Source: Trichomonas vaginalis G3 (Eukaryota; Parabasalia; Trichomonadida; Trichomonadidae). Taken from it: a stretch of 64,000 nucleotides of DNA. The notes under the pieces are model-generated. The model was not told where the DNA came from. It searched no databases and was given only the letters and a program-made list of their open reading frames with translations. Of the stretch, positions 57,748 through 64,000 are shown piece by piece; position 1 is the first letter of the stretch, and every line of letters starts with the position of its first letter. The stretch is taken from the NCBI RefSeq assembly GCF_026262505.1, contig NC_067204.1, positions 6,605,797 through 6,669,796 on the forward strand, read 5' to 3'. The position numbers were made by a program, and so were the translations under genes.

Positions 57748-57891
57748 CAAAATTTACACTTTTACGACGTTTTGTCAGGGGCGCGAAGCGACCCAAAAAT
57801 GTCGGAAAAGTGTAATTCTCAGGTATATGATTATTTTTGCTTTTAATGCCGAACGGCATTTGAACCAAAAATAATCGTATGTCTGAGAATT
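57748..57891. repeat. 144-bp double-hairpin repeat, copy 2
   Basis: Same orientation and structure as 42268-42410. The first stem-loop runs ACACTTTTACGACG to TGTCGGAAAAGTGT around GGGGCGCGAAGCGACCC. The second runs AATTCTCAGGTATATGATTA to AATCGTATGTCTGAGAATT with tip ATGCCGAACGGCAT. Some changes between copies keep pairing (GAACAGCATT versus GAACGGCATT improves the inner stem). It sits about 200 bp past the armadillo-like gene. The remaining bases to 58398 hold no gene that I can support. Confidence 0.85.
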
Positions 57892-58398
57892 ATCATTTTC
57901 GTCAGACGGCAATGATAATTATTTATTTGCATGGTCATGCTATAAAGGTAAATTTATGAGATTGAATAGCAATGATACCTACTATGATTACAATGTGTCT
58001 ATTAGGAAAATTAATTGAATAGATTGAGCTAATGAATCTGACTTCGTGAAAAAGAATTTGACTCGAAATATGCAAAGAATGAAACAATATGAAATTTGAA
58101 ATAGATTGGTATTGCGCATAAGAAGCTGTTAAATAAAGTTATGTATGAGAATATCATGCTGAAATTAAAAGATATTGAGTTACATTTCAAATATTTATTT
58201 GCCTGACAAAATGATATCAATCACTCTTTTTTTCGATCACAGAGATTCACAGAGTAATGACTGATCAATCGCAGAGCCAAAAGCAGTATATCATATCTGA
58301 TACCCAATCACTCTTGAAATTTAAAGAGGAAATAAAGAATGATTTTGATTCTTCACGCCTGTAAATAAATAATTAGTAGACGTTTATTTTAGTGCAAC

Positions 58399-59559
58399 AT
58401 GGAAGAATCGATAATTTGTGAGCGCTATGACAATCTTCTTCGCTCTGTTAAAGAGGCACTTAATAAAATGAAAGTTGATGGTCTTGCAAAACAGCTTCAA
58501 AAACACAAAACATCAAATTTTTACTCTGCAAATCGCTTAAATGAAGTTCTAAATGAATATATCAATAGTTGGAGAGAATATTATATTCAGCAACTTATTA
58601 GTGATATACAAGAAGCTGAATTAACAAAAGATAAAATAGAATATAAAATTCAAAGAATTGAAACCAAATTCAACTTTCAAAATCGAGAAATCAACAAAGA
58701 AAATCATAATTTAAGGAAGAAAAGAGCATCAATTCGTACAAAAATTAAATCCCTACAAGAAAGATTGGATGAATATGATGACGGACTCAACCAAATTGTG
58801 TCATCAGGTAAAAAGAAGCTTAACTATGCTCAAGAGTCTCTTCAAATGCTTAAAAATACATTAATGAATCTAGACATGGAACTTAACTCTACAAAAACAA
58901 AATTTAATGCAGATTTCGCAATATGCATGCGAAATTATAAGCAAGTTCAAAATGAAGTCAAGAGATCAGCCATGACCAATACATTTGGACAAGTTTCTAT
59001 CAATGCAATTGATAGTTTTGAAGCAATTCAAAAAACAAATGAAATTAAGCGCATTCAAGATAAATCAGAAGAACTCTCCAAAGCCATTACTAAAATGGTT
59101 GGATTTATTAACAGTACATCAGCTTCTTGTAACATTAAAGAACAAATTGATAACCAATATTTCCAAAACACAGAAAAACTTCTCACCCAGATACTAAAGA
59201 ATAAGACAAGTGATTACATAGATTCCAGATTGCGTGCTAGCGGATCAACACTCAATTATACTAACTTTGTCAGCGAAACTAAGAAGAATTACACAGAAGC
59301 TTTACTTAGAAAAGAAAAAGAAGTCGATGAAATTATCAGAAATGCAAGATTCAGACAGAAAAAGTTAGAAGAAGAACTTGTTGCCGCTCAGAAAAAGTTA
59401 TTAATGCTACAAAATGTTGATAGCGATGATGATCATATAATAGAAGAATTGCAAAAAACAAGAAAGGATTTAGAATCAACAACACATGTTTTAGATCAAA
59501 AATTAAGTCAATTAGCAATAAATTCAACAATGTCGCCACAGCGCAGTACTCTCCATTAA
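58399..59559 (+). CDS. Long coiled-coil protein
   Basis: 386 residues, starting MEESIICERYDNLLRSVKEA. Almost the whole length is predicted coiled coil: QRIETKFNFQNREINKENHN, RTKIKSLQERLDEYDDGLNQ, and a second block around EKEVDEIIRNARFRQKKLEE with a final QKTRKDLESTTHVLDQKLSQ. A short S/T-rich tail (NSTMSPQRSTLH) contains an SP motif that could be phosphorylated. Such proteins often belong to the cytoskeleton or basal body. No specific family is recognised. It is convergent with the small gene at 59630-59983, with a 70-base gap. Confidence 0.85.
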   Translation: MEESIICERYDNLLRSVKEALNKMKVDGLAKQLQKHKTSNFYSANRLNEVLNEYINSWREYYIQQLISDIQEAELTKDKIEYKIQRIETKFNFQNREINKENHNLRKKRASIRTKIKSLQERLDEYDDGLNQIVSSGKKKLNYAQESLQMLKNTLMNLDMELNSTKTKFNADFAICMRNYKQVQNEVKRSAMTNTFGQVSINAIDSFEAIQKTNEIKRIQDKSEELSKAITKMVGFINSTSASCNIKEQIDNQYFQNTEKLLTQILKNKTSDYIDSRLRASGSTLNYTNFVSETKKNYTEALLRKEKEVDEIIRNARFRQKKLEEELVAAQKKLLMLQNVDSDDDHIIEELQKTRKDLESTTHVLDQKLSQLAINSTMSPQRSTLH

Positions 59560-59629
59560 CTTATATCGTTTTAATATGTATTCTCTTCACATGACTAAAC
59601 TATTTGTTTGTTTTTCCTTTTAAATTTGA

Positions 59630-59983
59630 TTAATCCTGAATTGTTGCTGTAAATTTACCTGAATATTCTTCCGTTAGCTTTGCATATGGAATAAATATGT
59701 TTACTACATAGCGTAAGTCTTGATAAATGAAATCATAATTTTTAAAAATTCCTTTGCTCAAAACATTGGCCGTTGAATAAACTTCGCATTGCTTTTTGAG
59801 GTCAATTCTAATTTCATCAATTTCAACTAGATATCGCTTACCTGGATACGTTTTTTCGATATAATCAGAGACTTTTTCCTTAAACTTTGCAAGAGATATT
59901 GAATCTGGGTTTTGGTCTTTTAACTCATCGAATGATTTGGAAACAGCCTCGAAAATTTCATCTCTTTCCTCTGTTTCAGTCAT
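59630..59983 (-). CDS. Small conserved-looking protein, function unknown
   Basis: 117 residues, MTETEERDEIFEAVSKSFDE to YAKLTEEYSGKFTATIQD. The layout is an acidic N-terminal helix, then KFKEKVSDYIEKTYPGKRYL, then alternating strands (YLVEIDEIRIDL, YVVNIFIPYAKL). The size and the helix-then-strands order recall dynein light chains of the Tctex type, but I cannot match key residues, so I leave it unassigned. The composition is clearly coding. It is divergent from the phosphatase gene, with 101 bases between start codons. That spacer contains CCCCTTTTTC, which resembles the trichomonad M5 (CCTTT) promoter motif on the phosphatase side. Confidence 0.7.
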   Translation of the reverse strand: MTETEERDEIFEAVSKSFDELKDQNPDSISLAKFKEKVSDYIEKTYPGKRYLVEIDEIRIDLKKQCEVYSTANVLSKGIFKNYDFIYQDLRYVVNIFIPYAKLTEEYSGKFTATIQD

Positions 59984-60084
59984 AATTATAATTTAAATTT
60001 GCCACCCAAATTTTACATGGCAAAAAAATCCAGTTTTGAAAAAAAAATTGTTGATCCCCTTTTTCTTGGAGAAAACTTTTTTTG

Positions 60085-61041
60085 ATGTTGAAATCATCTT
60101 CATCACCAAGGCTTGATCGTCTTTTATCGAAGCTTCAGGCTGCTGAGACTATGCCTCGTGATACTAGAATTATGCTCGATGTTGCTGACATCGCATGGAT
60201 CTGTAACGAAGCAATAAAAGCGTTGAAGGCCGAGCCAGTCCTTTTAAGCCTTCAAGCTCCTTTAACCATCATAGGAGACCTTCACGGACAGTTCTATGAC
60301 TTACTTAAATTCATCAAAATGGGTGGAAATCCAGGAACTACAAATTATCTATTCATGGGCGATTACGTCGATCGCGGTAAGAATTCAGTAGAAACATTCA
60401 CATACCTATTATGTTTAAAAGTCAAATATCCAAATAACTTCTGGCTCTTAAGAGGTAATCATGAAACAAGAGAAATTTCTCGCCTTTACGGTTTCTATGA
60501 TGAGTGTGTAGCAAATTACAGTCAAGACGTGTGGGCCAAGTTCACCGATGTATTTGATTACTTGCCAATCGCTGCTGTAATCAGTGAAAGAATATTCTGT
60601 GTTCACGGCGGCCTTTCCCCCGAACTTCGTGAACTTAGTCAAATATCAAAGCTTACGAGACCAATACGCATTCCAGAATCAGGTTTGCTTGCCGACCTAC
60701 TATGGGCTGATCCGAGTAACGAACATAACGGTTGGAGACCATCAGAGAGAGGCACATCATATTCATACGGACCTGATGTAGTTGACAATTTCTTACAACG
60801 ACATGATTTTGACCTCGTTTGCCGAGCTCATCAAGTTGTTGACCGCGGATACGAGTTCCCATACAATCCAAAACAGACAGTTCTTACTGTATTCTCCGCA
60901 CCAGACTATTGCGAGGAGTTCATGAACAAAGGAGCAATGTTAAAGGTCGATGAAGAATTAAGATGCACATTCAGCTTCATTGACCCTCCGAAAAAGCGTT
61001 CATCTAATGGGCCAAGACGTCCATTGACACCATACTACTAA
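60085..61041 (+). CDS. PP1-type serine/threonine protein phosphatase catalytic subunit
   Basis: 318 residues from the ATG at 60085; a TTG precedes it in frame. All PPP signature motifs are present: GDLHG (64-68), GDYVDRG (92-98), RGNHE (123-127), HGGLSPEL (from H174), RAHQ (H249) and SAPDYCEEF (271-279). These supply the metal ligands and the catalytic histidine, so the enzyme should be active, removing phosphate from Ser/Thr residues. YGFYDEC, LPIAAVI and FTDVFDYLP place it nearer PP1 than PP2A or PP2B. The C-terminus (PPKKRSSNGPRRPLTPYY) has a TPYY end. The TP recalls the inhibitory phosphothreonine of PP1 and the YY-like end is unusual. GDLHGQ replaces the usual GDIHGQ. Confidence 0.95.
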   Translation: MLKSSSSPRLDRLLSKLQAAETMPRDTRIMLDVADIAWICNEAIKALKAEPVLLSLQAPLTIIGDLHGQFYDLLKFIKMGGNPGTTNYLFMGDYVDRGKNSVETFTYLLCLKVKYPNNFWLLRGNHETREISRLYGFYDECVANYSQDVWAKFTDVFDYLPIAAVISERIFCVHGGLSPELRELSQISKLTRPIRIPESGLLADLLWADPSNEHNGWRPSERGTSYSYGPDVVDNFLQRHDFDLVCRAHQVVDRGYEFPYNPKQTVLTVFSAPDYCEEFMNKGAMLKVDEELRCTFSFIDPPKKRSSNGPRRPLTPYY

Positions 61042-61735
61042 TTTTCGAATATTTTTTTCATCGATATTAATAATGTTGATTTTATCTGAATATCTTAAAA
61101 ATCAAAATGTATTTTTAATCCTAGCGTTTAATTACATTTTCAAAATACTCTTTTTATCTTGTCATTATTTCTCAGTCGTGATCAGTCAAGGTTTTGTGTG
61201 AAAACTTCTTCAATAAATGTATTTTTGTTTTACGTAAATCGTTTTATTAGAGAAATTTTTCATTGTTGAAAGAGCTGTCAACAATAGAGAAATTATCCCA
61301 TCAATGATCGATACTCTTTAACAAAAATATTAAGAAATCACTTAGCATTGATCATTTCAGTCTTATCTTCAATTTTTTAAGTTAAGACCGCGGTGTTTTC
61401 CATCAACGATATTGTCTTGAGTAATGATTGCTAAATAGGATAATGGAAACATCATCCCAAGAATAATTCCTGTTAAATCTCAATCTGATAATAAAAATAA
61501 GCTAATTTCATAAATTATTGATGAAATTCACTATCAATATCATTACTGTATTATATATTTTGAAGTTTGTCCGTATTAAGCTCATTATGTGATCTATCCA
61601 TCATATTTTGACCAAAAATTAGATAAAATTTCAGATAAAAAATGATTTCTAGAACTTGAAATTACAATAAATAAAAAGATCACTATAAATGAAAATCTTT
61701 CTAATTATCCAAACCATTCATTGTTATTTTTTGAA
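61042..61735. other. Intergenic region, no gene seen
   Basis: AT-rich. A short frame from ATG 61689 runs across the duplicated segment but ends after 49 codons out of phase with the glycosyltransferase. It could act as an upstream reading frame, but nothing supports translation. Confidence 0.5.
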
Positions 61736-61825
61736 ATTTTCATCAACCTCAGATTTTTTGATTGCCCCAATATTTTTAAAATTTTCATCAACCTCAGATT
61801 TTTTGATTGCCCCAATATTTTTAAA
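61736..61825. repeat. Perfect 45-bp tandem duplication at the start of the glycosyltransferase gene
   Basis: Two identical 45-bp units (61736-61780 and 61781-61825), each beginning ATTTTCATCAACCTCAG and ending TATTTTTAAA. The second unit ends exactly at the ATG 61826. Because 45 is a multiple of three the frame stays open upstream, but only from a TTG. The duplicated piece is therefore most likely leader or promoter. Confidence 0.9.
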
Positions 61826-63118
61826 ATGTTTGGACTGATTTCTCTTTTTCTATCAATATTTTCTCCATTGATATTTAGTATTGCTCATTCTTTCCCTAGA
61901 TTAAAGATATTTGGTGACTTTATGATGTTTAAATCATGGGAAGATGAAGCAAAAAAAGTATTTGGAGACATAGACTTCTTATACAACGAAAATATTGTCA
62001 ACGATACGAAAAATGCGGCGAAACAAAACAATTGTAAGCTGTGTAACATAACTAGAATCGATGAAAATTCGGACAGCACATCTGATGATCTCGTTATTGG
62101 GTTTTTATTCAATAGATTTTACGTAAATGTACTTACATTTGTTAGAACATTACGCTCTTCAAATGGAAAATGCGGAATACTGTTTTTTTGTGATAGAGAT
62201 TATATTGAACATATTAATCCACGAGAATTGGAAGAGTTGACAAATTGCGGTGTCAGATGGTTAGTTGCGCCAAAAATTGATACAAATCTCATTAAAGAAC
62301 CAAATTTGATACGAAGATTAATTGAATTTTTATTCTTGAAACAATACAAAGATCATTTTAATCGAATTTTAATACTCGATGTAGCTGATAGTATATTCCA
62401 AAAAGATCCTTTCTCAAAAAATTTACCAAAAAACAAATTGGTATTTTCAATTGAAAAAGTTCAATTCATGAATCACGATTGGGCCATGAATCGGATGAAG
62501 AAAACAGATTACAGGAATTTCGATCAACATTTTTGGGAATTTAAATTTATTATCAATGGAGGGTTAATCTACGGTCCTATAAAAGATGTTTATAACTTTT
62601 ATGTACAAATGATGCGCCCATCCCTAGTTTTTCAACCTTTTTGTTGTGACCAGAGTATTATGGCGATGACGTACTATTACGGATTGTATACCAATGTATT
62701 TATTGATTACAAATCAACAAATTTCATTTCTGCCGCATATTCGGCCTTTGAAGAAATGCCTAGAAAAGATACTTACATTCATGAGATCCAAAGCAAGAAT
62801 GCGCCAGCAGTTATACATCAATACGATAGAATATGCCAGGTTTCAAGGTATTTGAAGGACTATTGTCCAGCTATTGGCAGTTTTCAGACTCTTCCATACG
62901 GAAGAGAGAATTATTTCATGCAACTTTGCGGAAATAATTTCTCACGTAATAACCCTCCAATATTCAGACCTCCAAACCTCCCTGTCTTTTATATTTCTAT
63001 TGCAATTATTACATCAACTACTACTATTGTACTATTATGTATGTTTCAGCTTATCCAAAGCGTTTTTATGAAGCGCTTGAACAAGAAGATCTTCCATTCA
63101 GTTCAAATTCCAAATTAA
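61826..63118 (+). CDS. Membrane-anchored putative glycosyltransferase (GT-A-like)
   Basis: 430 residues from the ATG at 61826; the open frame upstream has no ATG. A hydrophobic N-terminal segment (MFGLISLFLSIFSPLIFSIA) is a signal sequence or anchor. The core resembles nucleotide-sugar transferases. It has a first strand and helix, VIGFLFNRFYVNVLTFVRTL, and a strand leading to an acidic pair, RILILDVADSIFQKDPF (~180-197), in the place of the DxD metal site. INGGLIYGP (~241-249) and CCDQSIMAM (~272-280) follow. The C-terminus holds a strong transmembrane helix (FYISIAIITSTTTIVLLCMF) and a short basic cytosolic tail. A Golgi/ER location and a sugar-transfer role are inferred. DVAD rather than DxD leaves the metal site uncertain, and the two membrane segments are unusual for a type II enzyme unless the first is cleaved. 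Confidence 0.75.
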   Translation: MFGLISLFLSIFSPLIFSIAHSFPRLKIFGDFMMFKSWEDEAKKVFGDIDFLYNENIVNDTKNAAKQNNCKLCNITRIDENSDSTSDDLVIGFLFNRFYVNVLTFVRTLRSSNGKCGILFFCDRDYIEHINPRELEELTNCGVRWLVAPKIDTNLIKEPNLIRRLIEFLFLKQYKDHFNRILILDVADSIFQKDPFSKNLPKNKLVFSIEKVQFMNHDWAMNRMKKTDYRNFDQHFWEFKFIINGGLIYGPIKDVYNFYVQMMRPSLVFQPFCCDQSIMAMTYYYGLYTNVFIDYKSTNFISAAYSAFEEMPRKDTYIHEIQSKNAPAVIHQYDRICQVSRYLKDYCPAIGSFQTLPYGRENYFMQLCGNNFSRNNPPIFRPPNLPVFYISIAIITSTTTIVLLCMFQLIQSVFMKRLNKKIFHSVQIPN

Positions 63119-63513
63119 TTATATTAATACAGAAAAAAAAGCTTATAATTCTTATATTATCCATATCATAACTGAAGCAATGCTATCTGTATAATTTATT
63201 GTTTCAGAAGTGATAATTTTATTTGTTTGAATATATTATATATAAAATAATCTTTCTATCCTATATATTTCGGATTTTTATTGTGTTTTAAGATGATTTT
63301 GAGTAGTAAGATAATCATTTTTGAATATTTGTGATTCAATTTTCATCCCGAAGCTTAATGTTTGCAATTACAGCTCATATGTCTAAAGTTCTCATGAAAG
63401 CAGATAATATTAATTGTATCTTTATGCTTTTTGATGAAATTATTTTGAGATTTATTGCAAAAAATCTAAAGAATGTCAAAAGTATAAATTAGATTTATTA
63501 TAATATTATATGA
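63119..63513. other. Intergenic region, no gene supported
   Basis: AT-rich. A 44-codon frame (63358-63492, MFAITAHMSKVLMKADNI) has mixed composition but no family match. I do not call it a gene. Confidence 0.45.
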
Positions 63514-64000
63514 TTATTCTTTCTTTTCCTCGTTATTTGTTTCTTTCTTTTCTTCAACATCATTCTTTGTTTCTTCCTCTTTCTTAGCTTCTCCTTCTTT
63601 ATTTTCTTGTTCTTCCTTCTTCTCTGTGTTTGTTTCCTCAATAGGAACTTCAACTTCTACCTCAGTTGGTGGAGGATAGAAAGGAATATCTTCTCCGATC
63701 TGTTTAACGATTTCTCTGGCCTGGTCAATGAAGTACTTGAATCCGAAGATGAAATCATCAACAGTTGGTGACTTTACAAAGTAGCAACCTTCACAAGGAG
63801 ATTTATCAAATTCTGTAACTTCAAATGTTGCACGGAGAACAAGATTTTCAGCGAGTTCAGGGTTGAGTTCGAGTAATCTGTTGGATGTCGTCTTAGTTTC
63901 GCCCATTGAAACGAAATGAATAACATAATAACCTGTTTCAGCCATTCCCATGCCTTTGTCGTACTGGAAGATCCATACTGGCTTTGGATTGCCATATCTG
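63514..64000 (-). CDS. Partial protein with acidic/lysine-rich tail, function unknown
   Basis: The frame runs off the right window edge. It is open to 63999 and begins RYGNPKPVWIFQYDKGMGMA, so the Met at 63951 is internal, not the start. A folded part (YYVIHFVSMGETKTTSNRLL to TVDDFIFGFKYFIDQAREIV) is followed by a proline/acidic linker (FYPPPTEVEVEVPIEETN). A ~45-residue tail of glutamate, lysine, asparagine and threonine ends at 63514. The CEGCYF motif could be a metal or redox pair, but only one is visible. I do not recognise the family from this C-terminal part. Confidence 0.75.
   Translation of the reverse strand, partial: RYGNPKPVWIFQYDKGMGMAETGYYVIHFVSMGETKTTSNRLLELNPELAENLVLRATFEVTEFDKSPCEGCYFVKSPTVDDFIFGFKYFIDQAREIVKQIGEDIPFYPPPTEVEVEVPIEETNTEKKEEQENKEGEAKKEEETKNDVEEKKETNNEEKKE

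Noticed and set aside
57677-57874. 65-codon frame over the second double-hairpin copy
   Set aside because: Same frame effect of the repeat as at 42184-42510; no independent support.

Overview
The window looks like a stretch of nuclear DNA from a trichomonad parabasalid (Trichomonas vaginalis, Tritrichomonas foetus or a close relative; I cannot decide which). The evidence is the very AT-rich sequence, intronless genes packed on both strands, a DUF3447/ankyrin gene of the trichomonad type, a BTB/BACK/F5-8-type-C protein, a mariner element of the Tvmar type, and one clear trichomonad initiator (TCATTT just before the ATG at 54911). No rRNA, tRNA, CRISPR array or bacterial signal was seen, and no virus-like element was recognised.

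Bases 1-25134 are one giant two-level tandem array. A 37-bp minisatellite is interrupted 41 times by a ~110-bp cassette that encodes one ankyrin repeat on the minus strand. Parts are amplified again as higher-order repeats: a ~6.6-kb block in two in-register copies plus a partial third, and a ~2.06-kb block twice. The array abuts the body of a DUF3447/ankyrin gene (25135-28734, minus strand). That gene is itself split by a mariner transposon (25584-26884) and by a 1.4-kb palindrome-rich insertion (26897-28313), whose 18-bp target duplication includes the mariner tip.

Bases 28798-44365 are a nested transposon zone. A ~5-kb element with 19-bp terminal inverted repeats and an 8-bp target duplication (28806-40150) lies just upstream of the broken ankyrin gene and carries a cluster of long hairpins. 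Inside it sits a complete-looking 6.33-kb Mutator-like element (33249-39578) with 87-bp inverted repeats and a 9-bp target duplication. It encodes a MULE transposase, a small HP1-like (chromo plus chromoshadow) protein and an alpha-helical protein with one frame break. Two smaller elements bounded by TTAA and GGGTGC termini follow (40468-41508, 43021-44361). A 144-bp double-hairpin repeat occurs at 42268 and again at 57748.

Bases 45248-64000 are an ordinary gene-dense region: a BTB/F5-8-type-C protein (minus), a coiled-coil protein (plus), a DOCK-family Rho/Rac GEF (plus), an armadillo-like protein (plus), a coiled-coil protein (plus), a small orphan protein (minus), a PP1-type Ser/Thr phosphatase (plus), a membrane-anchored putative glycosyltransferase (plus) and a partial acidic-tailed protein running off the right end (minus). 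Divergent pairs at 46981/47033 and 59983/60085 start only ~50-100 bp apart. The DOCK GEF, the PP1-type phosphatase and the BTB protein are signalling or adaptor types, but nothing here shows that they work together.
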